This document shows positions 25,729 through 35,647 of a stretch of 64,000 nucleotides of DNA, one piece after another. Under the pieces are notes generated by a model. The model did not search any database and was not told the origin of the DNA. It saw only the letters and a program-made list of their open reading frames with translations. The translations under genes were made by a program, and so were the position numbers. This DNA is from Halanaerobium kushneri (GTDB lineage: Bacteria; Bacillota; Halanaerobiia; Halanaerobiales; Halanaerobiaceae), in NCBI RefSeq assembly GCF_900156285.1, contig NZ_FTNC01000002.1, positions 149,620-213,619 on the forward strand, in the 5' to 3' direction. How positions within the stretch are numbered: position 1 is the stretch's first letter; each line of letters opens with the position of its first letter.

Positions 25729-25879
25729 TGAGAGAAGGTCTTTTAAAATAACTAACTTTTTCTTAATAATATCACTTCTCCTTTATAAAACATTTCTTAA
25801 GAGTATCTATATAATATCAGTCCTGATTTTGAATGTCAAAATTTGAGTGGTTTAAATAACTTTTTTGCAATTATAGATA

Positions 25880-26530
25880 CTAATTAACATAAAAAATATC
25901 ATTATAATAATTACTTCCAAACTCTCGTTTATGAACAAGTGCAGAATTAAGATTTTCTGCAAAAACACTCAGCCATTTTGCATAAAGCTGATGCATTAAC
26001 TCCAATTCTACCTCTGTTTGCTGCCAGAATTCCTGATGCAGCTGATTCTGATGTTTCCAGATTATCTTGTTTTCCTCTTTAACTGCTCCTGACAAACGAT
26101 CACAGGGCATCCTTTCCACAAAATGCTCATTGATAATTTCAAATGCTTCATTTAAATCAAACTCGTTTACCTCATCCCGTTTTTTTGCTTTTTGCGCAAG
26201 CTCTTTTGCCTGTTCTTCATAAATGGTAAAAAGCAACTCCTGGTCATTATATTTGTCCAATAAAACTGATACCACTGCAGCTTCTCTACTCTGAGCACTG
26301 CTAATTGCAGCTTCCAGCCAGGGATGGATATCATTACCAGCAATTAATTCGGTCAGAGGTTTATCTGCTTTTAATTCCCCATACTGCTGACGATAAGGCT
26401 GAATTAGATCATTAACAATTTCTGTTGAATATTTTTGACTAAACTTAGCAACAATTTTTGCTTCTCTGGCTTCAACTATCTGGATCTGATTATATAACCA
26501 CATATGAATCGGTCCTAAAAATGCACTCAT
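25880..26530 (-). CDS. Conserved-looking protein with a 60-residue internal repeat, function unknown
   Basis: A 216-residue soluble, mostly helical protein with its start at MSAFLGPIHMW (26530), which has AGGAG eight bases upstream; earlier in-frame ATGs lack one. Two segments align without gaps at an offset of exactly 60 residues: I8-H9-x-W11-L12 with R22-E23-A24 and K33-Y34, against I68-H69-x-W71-L72 with R82-E83-A84 and K93-Y94. The C-terminal half has MPCDRLSGAVKEENKIIWKH and HQNQLHQEFW. The repeated histidines and acidic residues might bind metal, but no known motif is recognised. It is isolated from its neighbours. Confidence 0.75.
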   Translation of the reverse strand: MSAFLGPIHMWLYNQIQIVEAREAKIVAKFSQKYSTEIVNDLIQPYRQQYGELKADKPLTELIAGNDIHPWLEAAISSAQSREAAVVSVLLDKYNDQELLFTIYEEQAKELAQKAKKRDEVNEFDLNEAFEIINEHFVERMPCDRLSGAVKEENKIIWKHQNQLHQEFWQQTEVELELMHQLYAKWLSVFAENLNSALVHKREFGSNYYNDIFYVN

Positions 26531-26621
26531 TATCAAAACTCCTTTATTTTTATACTTGATTATTCTTCTCAAGTTATTATAGCATTTTTAAAAAGGAGTT
26601 TATATGATATGTGTCACAGAA

Positions 26622-27494
26622 TTAATTAATACTGATTATATGAGTACACTCAAATTTTCGCCCTGGTTCAAGCTCATTAATTCCCTCTTTATCTTCAAGT
26701 TTTCCAGTAGAATCTACCGAATCAGCAATCCCCTGCCAGGGTTCAATACAAATAAAAGGAGCTTCTGCTGATTGTGACCAGATCCCCAGATAGGGGAAAT
26801 TTTGAAATTCTACTTTCACTTCTCTTTCTGATTTTTTACTTTTTAAAGTTATTTTTTCTGATACTAAATTTTTAAAGACTAAGGCATCGTCTTTAAAAAT
26901 TTCTGGCTTTAGTTCCAGAGTTTTTGAGTTTTTTAATAAGTTTTTTCGCTGATTATTTAACAGACCTGATTCTAATAAATATTTATCAGCTGTTTCTTTT
27001 TTTTCAAATTCTAAATAATAATCTTCTTTTTTTTCATTCTCAGTAAGAGGCCAGTAAAAAGCAGGATGCGCTCCAATTGAAAAGTAGATATTTTTCTGAT
27101 CCTGATTAATAACTCGATAAGTAATATCCAGGGAATTACCCTCAATATTATATATAATCTGTAGTCTAAATTTAAAAGGATATTTTTCTAAAGTATCTTT
27201 GCTCTCTTCCAATAGATATGTCAAATGTTTTTTACTTTGTTCCACCAGTTCAAATTCCTTATCTCTGGCAAAACCGTGCTGAGTCATCTCATATTTTTGT
27301 CCTTTATAAAAATAGTGATTATTTTTTAAACGTCCAACAATCGGAAATAAAACAGGTGCGCTTCTCCCCCAGTATTTAGAATCACCATGCCAGAGATAAT
27401 TTTTTCCGTCTTTTTTTAAAATTAATTTCTTTAATTGAGCACCATTAGTATCAACTGCAATTTTTATTTCTCCATTTTCCAGTTCTGAAATCAT
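26622..27494 (-). CDS. Aldose 1-epimerase family protein (LacX/YeaD-like)
   Basis: A 290-residue cytosolic mutarotase-like enzyme that interconverts alpha and beta anomers of sugars. Family motifs are visible: GAQLKKLILKKDGKNYLWHG, WGRSAPVLFPIVGRL, the catalytic histidines in MTQHGFARD and SIGAHPAFYWPL, and a late acidic motif, FICIEPWQGIADSVDS. The short form matches the LacX subgroup rather than GalM. It is divergent from the cellobiose phosphorylase gene, 255 bases apart, so it may equilibrate glucose or glucose-1-phosphate products; that link is inference. Ribosome site AGGAGGAG. Confidence 0.9.
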   Translation of the reverse strand: MISELENGEIKIAVDTNGAQLKKLILKKDGKNYLWHGDSKYWGRSAPVLFPIVGRLKNNHYFYKGQKYEMTQHGFARDKEFELVEQSKKHLTYLLEESKDTLEKYPFKFRLQIIYNIEGNSLDITYRVINQDQKNIYFSIGAHPAFYWPLTENEKKEDYYLEFEKKETADKYLLESGLLNNQRKNLLKNSKTLELKPEIFKDDALVFKNLVSEKITLKSKKSEREVKVEFQNFPYLGIWSQSAEAPFICIEPWQGIADSVDSTGKLEDKEGINELEPGRKFECTHIISIN

Positions 27495-27663
27495 TAGGAA
27501 TCTCCTCCTGACTTACTTTTGAATTTTAATAATTATTTATTCTTATAACACAATTATATAATAGATACAATAAATTTAAAAGCAAGCAAACCTGCTTTAA
27601 ACTCATAATTTTTTCAAATAAAACTTAATTTATTTAATAAAAAAAGAAGGAGTTTTTTATTTT

Positions 27664-27714
27664 AACAAGAATAATATAAATAATGCTAAAACGATTTCGG
27701 TTCTTGTTTTTTAA
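27664..27714 (+). other. Possible attenuator hairpin upstream of cellobiose phosphorylase
   Basis: AACAAGAA (27664-27671) and TTCTTGTT (27701-27708) can pair across a 29-base loop and are followed by TTTT AAAATTTTT. The stem is short and AT-rich, so this is weak. It lies 36 bases before the GTG start. Confidence 0.3.
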
Positions 27715-27749
27715 AATTTTTGATTAGTCATTAAGAAAGGAGTTTTATC

Positions 27750-30176
27750 GTGAAATATGGTCATTTTGATGACAGGAAAAAGGAATATATAATTCAAAAA
27801 CCTGATACTCCCTATCCCTGGATTAATTACTTAGGGTCCGAAGAATTCTTTGGTTTAATTTCAAATACTGCTGGAGGATACAGTTTTTACAAAGATGCCA
27901 GCAAAAGAAGACTAACCCGTTACCGTTATAATAATGTTCCTATTGATGCCGGAGGTCGTTATTACTATATTTATGAAAAAGGAGAATATTTTTCTCCGGC
28001 CTGGGCACCACAAAAGTCCAATCTGGATAGCTATCAGTGTCGACACGGACTCGGCTATACAATTATTGAATCAGAAAAAAATTTACTGAAAACTGAAATG
28101 AAGTTTTTTGTTCCTCTGGGAGACAATATAGAAATCCACCAGATTAAAATTAAGAATCTTAGTAATGAACACAGAAAAATTAAGCTTTTTTCATTTTTAG
28201 AATTCTGCCTATATGATGCCGAAGATGATATGACTAATTTTCAACGTAATTTTAATACTGGAGAAGTTGAAGTAGACGGTTCAACAATTTATCATAAAAC
28301 AGAATATAGAGAAAGAAGAAATCACTATTCTTTCTATACGGTCAATCAAGAAATTTCTGGTTTTGATACAGATCGCGAAAGTTTTTTAGGATTATATAAT
28401 AGCTTTTCTAATCCAGATGTTTTAAAAACAGGTGAATCAAATAATTCAATTGCTCACGGCTGGTCACCGATTGGTTCTCATTCTTTAGAAATTGAATTAA
28501 ATGCTGGCCAGGAAAAAGAATTTATCTTTCAGCTTGGTTATATAGAAAATAAAGAGGAAGAAAAGTGGGAAAGCAAGGGAGTAATAAATAAGAACAAAGC
28601 TAAAAAACTAATTTCTAAATATAATTCTTCTGACAAAGTTAATAAAGCTTTTAAAAAGTTAAGAAAACACTGGGAAAAACTCCTCTCTTCATTTTCTATA
28701 AAACATCCTGATCCCAAATTGGAAAGAATGGTTAACATCTGGAACCAGTATCAGAATATGGTTACTTATAATTTAGCTCGATCTGCCTCCTATTTTGAGT
28801 CAGGAATTAGTCGGGGAATTGGCTTCCGGGACTCTAATCAGGATCTGCTGGGATCAGCTCATATGATTCCGGAAAGAGTCAAAAAACGAATTAAAGATCT
28901 GGCTTCAACTCAATTTGAAGATGGCAGTGCTTTCCACCAATATCAACCTTTAACTAAAAAAGGTAATGATAAAATTGGAAGTGGATTTAATGATGATCCT
29001 CTTTGGCTTATCTTTGCTGTTGCTGCATATATTAAAGAAACAGGAGATTATGAAATCTTAAAGGAAACAGTACCATTTAATAACGGAAAAAAAGCCACTA
29101 TTTTTGATCATCTGGAAGCCTCATTTATGCATGTAGTTAATAATCTGGGGCCGCACAACTTGCCATTAATTGGACATGCTGACTGGAATGATTGTCTGAA
29201 CTTAAGTGCTTTTTCCGAAAAACCAGGAGAATCTTTTCAGACTGTGAGCAACAAAGACAACAGTCCAGCTGAATCTGTAATGATTGCAGGTATGTTTTTA
29301 ACAGCCGGTCCTGATTTTGTCCATTTATCTAGAAAAATGAATAAAAATAAACTGGCAAAAAAAGCAGAAATGGCTTTAGAAGAAATGAAAGCAGCAGTCA
29401 ATAAATATGGTCGTGATGATGAATGGTTTGTTAGAGCTTATGATTACTACAGTAAGCCTTTAGGAACAAAAGATAATAAATATGCTAAAATATTTATTGA
29501 ACCTCAGGGATTCTGCATCATGGGAGGAATTGGACTCAAAGATGGATTTGCTGAAAAAACTTTAGACTCTGTAAATAGAAAGCTGAATTCTGAACACGGA
29601 TTAATGATTTTAGATCCTACAATTAAGGAATATCAAATAAATATGGGAGAAGTAAGCTCTTATCCACCTGGTTATAAAGAAAATGGTGCTATCTTCTGTC
29701 ATAATAATCCCTGGATCATGATAGCAGAAACGATTATAGGAAATGGGGAACGTGCTTTTGAATACTATAGTAAAATTGCTCCAGCCTATAGAGAAGATAT
29801 TAGTAAACTCCACCGGACAGAACCCTATGTATATGCTCAAATGATTGCTGGTAAAGATGCTGCCAGCTTTGGAGAAGCTAAAAATTCCTGGCTGACAGGG
29901 ACTGCTGCCTGGAATTTTGTTGCTATTAGCCAGTGGATTTTAGGTATCAGACCTGATTTTGATGGTTTGAAAATTGATCCCTGTATACCAGCTGAATGGG
30001 ATGAATATACTGTAATACGTAAATTTAGAGGTTGTAAGTTTAAAATTAATGTTAAAAACCCGAAAAATATAAATAAAGGTGTAGAAAAAATATTTGTCGA
30101 TGGCAAAGAAATAGAAGGTCAGCTGCTTAAAACTCATGATAAAGATGAGAGTAAGGTCGAAGTTATAATGGGATAA
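27750..30176 (+). CDS. Cellobiose phosphorylase (GH94)
   Basis: An 808-residue cytosolic enzyme that phosphorolyses cellobiose to glucose and glucose-1-phosphate, saving one ATP. The sequence follows known clostridial cellobiose phosphorylases closely: [57 protein letters not shown] and [10 protein letters not shown]. The catalytic acid is in [12 protein letters not shown], and phosphate and C-terminal motifs are [18 protein letters not shown] and LKIDPCIP. No signal peptide. It starts with GTG (MKYGHFDD) after AGAAAGGAG. It is monocistronic with a strong terminator. Cellodextrin phosphorylase is less likely given length and motif match. Confidence 0.95.
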   Translation: MKYGHFDDRKKEYIIQKPDTPYPWINYLGSEEFFGLISNTAGGYSFYKDASKRRLTRYRYNNVPIDAGGRYYYIYEKGEYFSPAWAPQKSNLDSYQCRHGLGYTIIESEKNLLKTEMKFFVPLGDNIEIHQIKIKNLSNEHRKIKLFSFLEFCLYDAEDDMTNFQRNFNTGEVEVDGSTIYHKTEYRERRNHYSFYTVNQEISGFDTDRESFLGLYNSFSNPDVLKTGESNNSIAHGWSPIGSHSLEIELNAGQEKEFIFQLGYIENKEEEKWESKGVINKNKAKKLISKYNSSDKVNKAFKKLRKHWEKLLSSFSIKHPDPKLERMVNIWNQYQNMVTYNLARSASYFESGISRGIGFRDSNQDLLGSAHMIPERVKKRIKDLASTQFEDGSAFHQYQPLTKKGNDKIGSGFNDDPLWLIFAVAAYIKETGDYEILKETVPFNNGKKATIFDHLEASFMHVVNNLGPHNLPLIGHADWNDCLNLSAFSEKPGESFQTVSNKDNSPAESVMIAGMFLTAGPDFVHLSRKMNKNKLAKKAEMALEEMKAAVNKYGRDDEWFVRAYDYYSKPLGTKDNKYAKIFIEPQGFCIMGGIGLKDGFAEKTLDSVNRKLNSEHGLMILDPTIKEYQINMGEVSSYPPGYKENGAIFCHNNPWIMIAETIIGNGERAFEYYSKIAPAYREDISKLHRTEPYVYAQMIAGKDAASFGEAKNSWLTGTAAWNFVAISQWILGIRPDFDGLKIDPCIPAEWDEYTVIRKFRGCKFKINVKNPKNINKGVEKIFVDGKEIEGQLLKTHDKDESKVEVIMG

Positions 30177-30247
30177 ATTTTGAATAAACTTAAAACTTGG
30201 TTTGAATTTATTTCTAAAAAGTAACAATAAAAATTATAAAATCATCT

Positions 30248-30293
30248 AAGCGGCTTAGATCATAATTTCTAAAGACCTTAAGCCGCTTTTTCT
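30248..30293. terminator. Terminator between convergent GH94 and AEC genes
   Basis: AAGCGGCTTA (30248-30257) and TAAGCCGCTT (30279-30288) form a perfect 10-bp stem followed by T's on the plus strand. It serves the GH94 gene and could also serve the convergent AEC gene. Confidence 0.88.
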
Positions 30294-30358
30294 AGTTTTA
30301 TTTATCAAATAGATTAGTAATCTTATATATCATGTTACAAACATTTCGACAATAATTT

Positions 30359-31306
30359 TTATACAATTCCTATAGCCCTAAAGATGAAAACAAAGAAAGT
30401 CAGAGAAAAAACTGATCCCAGAGTAGTCATCATAACTATTGAAGCGGCGAGATTTTCGTCTCCTCCCATTGCAGCTGTTATAATTGCAGAAGAAATTGAA
30501 GTTGGTACTCCAAATAAAATATAAATTAAAAATATTTCACTATTACCAAATCCTAAAGTAAAAGCTGCCAAAACAGCTATCGCTGGATTAATTAATAGTT
30601 TGAAAATCGTTGCAGCAACTGCAGATTTAATATCTACAAATAATTTATCAACTTTAAAGGTGGCTCCAATTGTCAACAGGGCCAGCGGAGTTGCTAAAAC
30701 ATCAAAATAATTAGCTGTATTCTGAAGCAGAGGTGGAAATTTAAATTTCATTAATGAGGCTAAAACACCAAGAACTATAGCAATAATAAAAGGATTACTA
30801 ATTATATTTTTCAGAGAGTTTCTAAATTGATTCTTTGCCTTATTATCAGGATTAGTAAGAACTAAGACTAAAACAGCTAAGATATTATAAATCGGCACTA
30901 CAAAAGCCACGACTAAAGAAGCAAGAGGACCAATTACACCTGTAACATTTTCAATTAAAGAAAATCCTACATAAACAAAATTACCTCTAAAAGTTCCATG
31001 TATAAAAGCTCCAACTTTAGTGTCTTCTTTAACAAATAATTTGGAATAAAAATATATAATCACTACACTAATTGCTGTGCCAACAATTGCAAAACTAACA
31101 AATTTAAAATTGAAATTTTCAACTACAGCACTCTGAGAAACACTGTTAAAAAGTTTTAATGGTAAAGCTATGTAAAAAACTATAAAATTAGCTGCATTAA
31201 TAAAATCCTGTCTGATTATATTTCTCTTCTTTAGTATAAAACCACTCAACATTATCAAAAAAATTGGTAAAGCAACACTGAGACTAAAAACAAAATTATC
31301 TAGCAT
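30359..31306 (-). CDS. AEC-family transporter (auxin efflux carrier-like permease)
   Basis: A 315-residue membrane protein with ten likely helices, the usual size of bacterial AEC permeases, which export or exchange organic acids and other anions. Typical features are the N-terminal LPIFLIMLSGFILKKRNII, the GTFRGNFVYVGFSLIEN segment in the first half and GVPTSISSAIITAAMGGDEN in the second half. It lies downstream of the PL9 pectate lyase gene but behind a terminator, so it is probably a separate unit. Transport of a carboxylate product is a guess. Ribosome site AGGAGGG. Confidence 0.9.
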   Translation of the reverse strand: MLDNFVFSLSVALPIFLIMLSGFILKKRNIIRQDFINAANFIVFYIALPLKLFNSVSQSAVVENFNFKFVSFAIVGTAISVVIIYFYSKLFVKEDTKVGAFIHGTFRGNFVYVGFSLIENVTGVIGPLASLVVAFVVPIYNILAVLVLVLTNPDNKAKNQFRNSLKNIISNPFIIAIVLGVLASLMKFKFPPLLQNTANYFDVLATPLALLTIGATFKVDKLFVDIKSAVAATIFKLLINPAIAVLAAFTLGFGNSEIFLIYILFGVPTSISSAIITAAMGGDENLAASIVMMTTLGSVFSLTFFVFIFRAIGIV

Positions 31307-31422
31307 AATTCCCTCCTGAAATCATTATATTTAACAATAGTGTATATAAAAAAAAGAATAATAACAAGACATTAATTGTTATATTAAATTAATTTTCTAC
31401 TTTTTTTGATATAAAATAGTAA

Positions 31423-31455
31423 AACAGAAAGGCTAGATAAAATAGCCTTTCTGTT
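31423..31455 (-). terminator. Terminator of the pectate lyase gene
   Basis: AACAGAAAGGCTA (31423-31435) and TAGCCTTTCTGTT (31443-31455) form a perfect 13-bp stem with a 7-base loop. On the minus strand it is followed by TTACTATTTT, only a modest U-tract. Confidence 0.78.
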
Positions 31456-31484
31456 CATTTTTGTTATTAAATGTTAGATCTTAT

Positions 31485-34400
31485 TTACTTGAACATAGGA
31501 GAAGTGAATTCTAAATAATCTCCTAATTTAATACTTCCATCTTTATTTCTCTCAATAGGTAATTTAATTTCTAAACTCTCAAAATTATCTTTAGTAATTT
31601 TTACACCACTGATATTTTTTGAGTTTTCACCATTATAAAAGAAATTATGATTAGAAGCTTCAACCTCAGGATAACTATCAGCATCTATTTCTTTTGTGGC
31701 AAAAGAAATGAATTCTTCTATAACATAATCCTCCTCTATTCCATTATAAGTGGTAAAGACAATGTTTCCTCCCTGGTTATTAAAGGAGACGTTATTTACA
31801 GCTCTAACTCCTGGATTACTGTTGCTGGCAAAACCGACAGCACCATTTCCAAAAGCTATACAATCTTTAATTAGATGTGGTACATGAACTCCCTCTCCAC
31901 CAAGTTTAAAGCCGTTTTTATCTCCATTACCGACAGTACCATCTGTTAAAGTACCATTATTGTAGGCTATAGAGTCTTCGATTACTACTTTCCCTATTGC
32001 ACCAGTACCCACTTTTGTGTAAAGATCCCAGCCATCATCAATATTATTATGAGAAATACAGCCTTTAAATACGTTACCCTCACCAGAGGTTAATTTAGCT
32101 GCAAACCCATCAGCATTGTTATTAGATGGATCCGCATTATCAAAGGCTGTAGAATTTAAGATAAGATTATGTGATGGCCATTGATCTTTATCAGATTCAG
32201 TAATATCTGTTCTACTTATCTGCAGACCTGTATTTCCATTATCATAAAATCTACTTTCCTCAACAATATTATAATTACCACCAATAACCATTCCCTTTTC
32301 ATTTGCCGCAGACTGAGTAACATCTATTCCTTTAATATGCCAGTAATCAGCACTTAGTATAATCCCTTCTGATTTTTTATTAAAATCAAAAACAGGATTT
32401 GCTCCTTCTGCTGCTACAAGATACCTGTAATTTTTTTGAGTCCCATCATTATACTTCTTAATTTCTAATTTTTCTTCTCTTAAATACTGACCATCTAAAA
32501 CTACAATTTTCTGCCCCGGACGAGAATATGCTACAGCAGTATCAATATCAAGCGGAGAATCTTCACTTCCCTCAGCAGCTGGACTACCTTCAGGTGCAGC
32601 ATAAATATCTGCTCCATCTCTATAAGTTTTCATCTTAACACTGAAGTTTTTAATAATCTGATTATAGTCTGTCAGATTTTGAGTGTCATCTGGTAAAAAT
32701 ATAATCGTAAAATCATTGGCAGTGTTATTTTTAAGCTGAGTTGCAATCTCAATTTCTTTTCCAGCATTAATATCCAACTCATTTTCAATTATTTCTCTAC
32801 CCTGTTTTACTTCTGCAGTACCATCAACATTTGCTTCAAAAATCAGTGGATAATCTTTAACTGCAGTTTTTTCCAGAGAGAGAAAATCAAAATCTGGATC
32901 AACAGGCTCAGCTGGAGGTACTACTTTTGGAGCATCAGTTGCTGCATTAGAAACTCTTAAGTCAATATTACTAACCTCAATATGACCGACTCGAGCTCCA
33001 AAGAAGCCAAGATAAATTTTGTCATTCTGTACTTCCAGTAGTTCAGGTTCAAATAAAATCTCTTCTTTTTCTCCATTTAGTCGACCAACATAGCCGCTGT
33101 TTGTTTTCTCAAGTGTTAGTCTATACTCTTTTACAGGATAGGTATTATCTGGAGTTGGTTTAACTTGCTCAATCATCATACCTTTATCTCCATTACTGCC
33201 TTTTCCATCCGGTGATTCCACACCAGTTCTGTAAAATAACTGGGTTCCATTTGGATCCTTACTTCCACCACTGTAGCCACCTACACCAACAATATTTGAG
33301 GCAAAAACACCGTCATCACCATCTTTCCCGATTGCATCACGAGCCATGATTCCAAAAGCCTCCTGGCCATCATGTGGCTCTTTCGCATATTCAATCACTT
33401 TAATATCTGCTGAAAGCTTAAAGTTATCATCAGCATCAAGTACGGTATAATAGTAAGCTATTCCATCATGATCAGTTGCTACTTTTCCTCCACCATTAAT
33501 AGAAGCTACTTCCACTGAATCTTCTTTAACATTGATAAATGTATCATCATCAGAAGCTGACTGACCAAAATTAATTGCATTCCAGCTGTACTCTTTTGCT
33601 TTTCTTACTGTAATATCAAAAGTAATAGCCTCTAATTGATCAGATTCTGGAATTACCTGCACCGTGTAGGTTCCCTCTTTTTGATTATCGATATTAGAAT
33701 CATCAATTGTATATTCATCAGCTGCCAATATTTCTTGATCACCATTATCATATACTTTTGCTATTTTTATACCTTCTGTTTTAAATTCTTCTCCAAGATC
33801 AATTGTTGTTTGAGGATACTCAATCAGCTTTAGACCACTAACTTCCTTCTCTTTTAGCCTTAAATTTAAGGCTGTTTTTTGATCTTTATATTTAAGCATC
33901 ACTTTCTGCTCCCCTATAGCACTGGAATCAAAACCTTCAACTTCATAATCTTCTCTCATTAAACGAATAGAATTCCCATCATCATAATTAGCATAGACTG
34001 AAATTCCATCCAGGTCTAATTCTTCGCCGGGAAAATATAAAGTTTTTTCTGGTTTTTCTTTGATTTTCAAATTCTTAAGTTCTGCATCACTAACATTTAT
34101 AGTAAAGCTGCTTTTAACTTCAGGCTTTTCTTTATAAATTATTGAAACATTTTTTTCTCCTGGAGATTCAAATATAAATCCAGTGTCAGTTAACTCAGTT
34201 CCATCAACAGCTATTTTATACTGCTCAGAATTAATTTCTTTTTCTCTGTAGCCATTATTATATTCAGCTATAACTAAAAGTCCTTCTGACTCAAACTGAT
34301 CTCCTAAATAATAATTTGTTTTAGCAGGATAGTATTTAATTTTTAAAGCTGTAGCAGTCAATTCACTAATATTTAAATCTATTTTCTTAACAGCTCCTCC

Positions 34401-35294
34401 ATATTGAATTTTAATGGTGTTTTTACCTGCTTTAGAACTGTTAAATCCAGTAACTATATAATCTTTACTGCTTAACTCTTTACTGCTACCATCAGCAAAT
34501 TCTGCTGTAACATCCAATCCTTTAAGATTTAAATCCTCTTCTAGAAGATAATCTTTTTTGAAATTATCGCTATTAATATTTAATTCTTCAACTTCTTTTA
34601 TTTTTTCAAGCTTTAAATCACTATAAATTACTGTTGTATTTCTGGAGGTATAAAGTCCTGCAAAAAGATCTTCACCTTCAAATCCAGAAAAATTATCTAC
34701 AATTACCGGTTCTTCCTCACCAAATTTCAACCAGTATGTATCACCAAATTTTTTCATTTTCACTTTATAATTTAATTCTGGTGCCGGAATGGTCCCCTTA
34801 ACCAGCTCTCCAAGTTTTTTCTGTCCTTTTGCAGTTCTATAAAAAGCTGTTGTTGGGGTTTCTTTGGTTACATTTAGGGGTCCTACCGCAAGTGCATAAC
34901 CGATATCTTTTTTATTATTTTTATTATATAAAACCTTATCTCTGACCATAATACCAAAGGAAACCTGATTATTCAGATCAAAAGACTGAACTTCTGCCTG
35001 AACGCTCATCTCAAAATTATCATCTTGCTTTAACTTTTTAAAATAATAAGCTATTCCTTCTGATGAACTTTCAATCTTACCTCTGTTATTTGCACTCATC
35101 ATTTTAATTCTGTCTTTATCCAGTTCCTGAATGGCAAAATTTTCGGCTGTTATTTTATTATCTCCACCTACATTGCCAAAAACACTTGCTTCCCAGTTAC
35201 TGTTTACTTCAATCATTTCTGCAGAAACTGCTGGTGTCATGATGATTAAGATTAATAAAGCCACTAAAATATTTAAGTTGATTTTAGAATTCAT
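31485..35294 (-). CDS. Secreted multidomain pectate lyase, PL9 family
   Basis: A 1,269-residue exported enzyme that cleaves polygalacturonate by beta-elimination. The signal peptide is INLNILVALLILIIMTPAVS ending SAE. Residues about 30-235 and 580-790 are two related beta-sandwich modules sharing GIAYYFKKLKQDDNF / GIAYYYTVLDADDNF and FGIMVRD / FGIMARD. About 235-575 holds four bacterial Ig-like repeats with LKxxxxPxKTxYxxGExxxxxGL patterns. The parallel beta-helix lies at about 870-1240, with the calcium site region NIDDGWDLY, and the general base lysine in NGFKLGGEG (about K1130). It is the only secreted pectinase in the window, with its own promoter and terminator and three regulatory sites upstream. 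Confidence 0.93.
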   Translation of the reverse strand: MNSKINLNILVALLILIIMTPAVSAEMIEVNSNWEASVFGNVGGDNKITAENFAIQELDKDRIKMMSANNRGKIESSSEGIAYYFKKLKQDDNFEMSVQAEVQSFDLNNQVSFGIMVRDKVLYNKNNKKDIGYALAVGPLNVTKETPTTAFYRTAKGQKKLGELVKGTIPAPELNYKVKMKKFGDTYWLKFGEEEPVIVDNFSGFEGEDLFAGLYTSRNTTVIYSDLKLEKIKEVEELNINSDNFKKDYLLEEDLNLKGLDVTAEFADGSSKELSSKDYIVTGFNSSKAGKNTIKIQYGGAVKKIDLNISELTATALKIKYYPAKTNYYLGDQFESEGLLVIAEYNNGYREKEINSEQYKIAVDGTELTDTGFIFESPGEKNVSIIYKEKPEVKSSFTINVSDAELKNLKIKEKPEKTLYFPGEELDLDGISVYANYDDGNSIRLMREDYEVEGFDSSAIGEQKVMLKYKDQKTALNLRLKEKEVSGLKLIEYPQTTIDLGEEFKTEGIKIAKVYDNGDQEILAADEYTIDDSNIDNQKEGTYTVQVIPESDQLEAITFDITVRKAKEYSWNAINFGQSASDDDTFINVKEDSVEVASINGGGKVATDHDGIAYYYTVLDADDNFKLSADIKVIEYAKEPHDGQEAFGIMARDAIGKDGDDGVFASNIVGVGGYSGGSKDPNGTQLFYRTGVESPDGKGSNGDKGMMIEQVKPTPDNTYPVKEYRLTLEKTNSGYVGRLNGEKEEILFEPELLEVQNDKIYLGFFGARVGHIEVSNIDLRVSNAATDAPKVVPPAEPVDPDFDFLSLEKTAVKDYPLIFEANVDGTAEVKQGREIIENELDINAGKEIEIATQLKNNTANDFTIIFLPDDTQNLTDYNQIIKNFSVKMKTYRDGADIYAAPEGSPAAEGSEDSPLDIDTAVAYSRPGQKIVVLDGQYLREEKLEIKKYNDGTQKNYRYLVAAEGANPVFDFNKKSEGIILSADYWHIKGIDVTQSAANEKGMVIGGNYNIVEESRFYDNGNTGLQISRTDITESDKDQWPSHNLILNSTAFDNADPSNNNADGFAAKLTSGEGNVFKGCISHNNIDDGWDLYTKVGTGAIGKVVIEDSIAYNNGTLTDGTVGNGDKNGFKLGGEGVHVPHLIKDCIAFGNGAVGFASNSNPGVRAVNNVSFNNQGGNIVFTTYNGIEEDYVIEEFISFATKEIDADSYPEVEASNHNFFYNGENSKNISGVKITKDNFESLEIKLPIERNKDGSIKLGDYLEFTSPMFK

Positions 35295-35356
35295 TTTATT
35301 AATTTCCCCCTCTGATTTTAATTTAGAAAAGAATTACTTACTAAATATTTAAATTT

Positions 35357-35368
35357 CACCTCCTTTTT
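35357..35368 (-). promoter_or_regulatory. Orphan Shine-Dalgarno in the pectate lyase leader
   Basis: The minus strand reads AAAAAGGAGGTG 63 bases before the PL9 ATG, with no start codon at usable distance behind it. The real ribosome site (GAGGGGGA) lies next to the ATG. It resembles a STAB-SD mRNA stabiliser. Confidence 0.5.
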
Positions 35369-35370
35369 AG

Positions 35371-35384
35371 GTTTAACGTTTTCC
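35371..35384 (-). promoter_or_regulatory. Possible cre (CcpA) site in the pectate lyase leader
   Basis: The minus strand reads GGAAAACGTTAAAC, matching 11 of 14 positions of the catabolite-responsive consensus TGWAARCGYTWNCW. It lies about 45 bases after the predicted transcription start, a roadblock position. Confidence 0.45.
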
Positions 35385-35432
35385 GTTTACCCTTAAATAA
35401 CAAATCTTTGAAATTTATAAATAATTACAAAT

Positions 35433-35506
35433 ATAATATTAGCACTTTATCCTAATTTTATCTAAACATATTTTTAGAATTTAGATTTCATTTAACATAT
35501 TTTTAG
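35433..35506 (-). promoter_or_regulatory. Pectate lyase promoter with two AraC-type direct repeats
   Basis: A likely -10 (TATTAT, 35438-35433) has no good -35. Two direct repeats lie upstream: TAAACATATTTTTAG (35463-35477) and TTAACATATTTTTAG (35492-35506), 29 bases apart. The nearer one ends 24 bases from the -10. The same arrangement occurs at 47844 and 49282. Confidence 0.68.
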
Positions 35507-35580
35507 CTTAAAATTTAAATTTTCTTATAATTTAAACAAATAAAGCTTTAAGTACTTAAAATATTCAATATAAAACAATA

Positions 35581-35619
35581 AAAGTAGATATTAATAATTT
35601 ATCTGCTAATATCTACTTT
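35581..35619 (-). terminator. Terminator of the Opp-pectinase operon
   Basis: AAAGTAGATATTA (35581-35593) and TAATATCTACTTT (35607-35619) form a perfect 13-bp stem. On the minus strand it is followed by TATTGTTTTA. It lies 29 bases after the stop of the esterase gene. The 353-base gap to the PL9 gene otherwise holds the PL9 promoter and leader. Confidence 0.82.
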
Positions 35620-35647
35620 AAAGTTTTAAAACTTTATTCAATTTTCT

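Noticed and set aside
27664..27714. A BglG/LicT-type antiterminator for the cellobiose phosphorylase gene
   Set aside because: No conserved RAT sequence is recognisable and no BglG-type regulator is nearby; listed only as a weak hairpin.
29610..30227. Several minus-strand open frames opposite the cellobiose phosphorylase gene
   Set aside because: They mirror conserved GH94 codons, have no ribosome sites, and AT-rich antisense frames are expected here.
35461..35506. The repeated AACATATTTTTAG blocks as a CRISPR or satellite start
   Set aside because: Only two or three copies per site, AT-rich, tied to promoter elements and found at three separate promoters; an operator explains them better.
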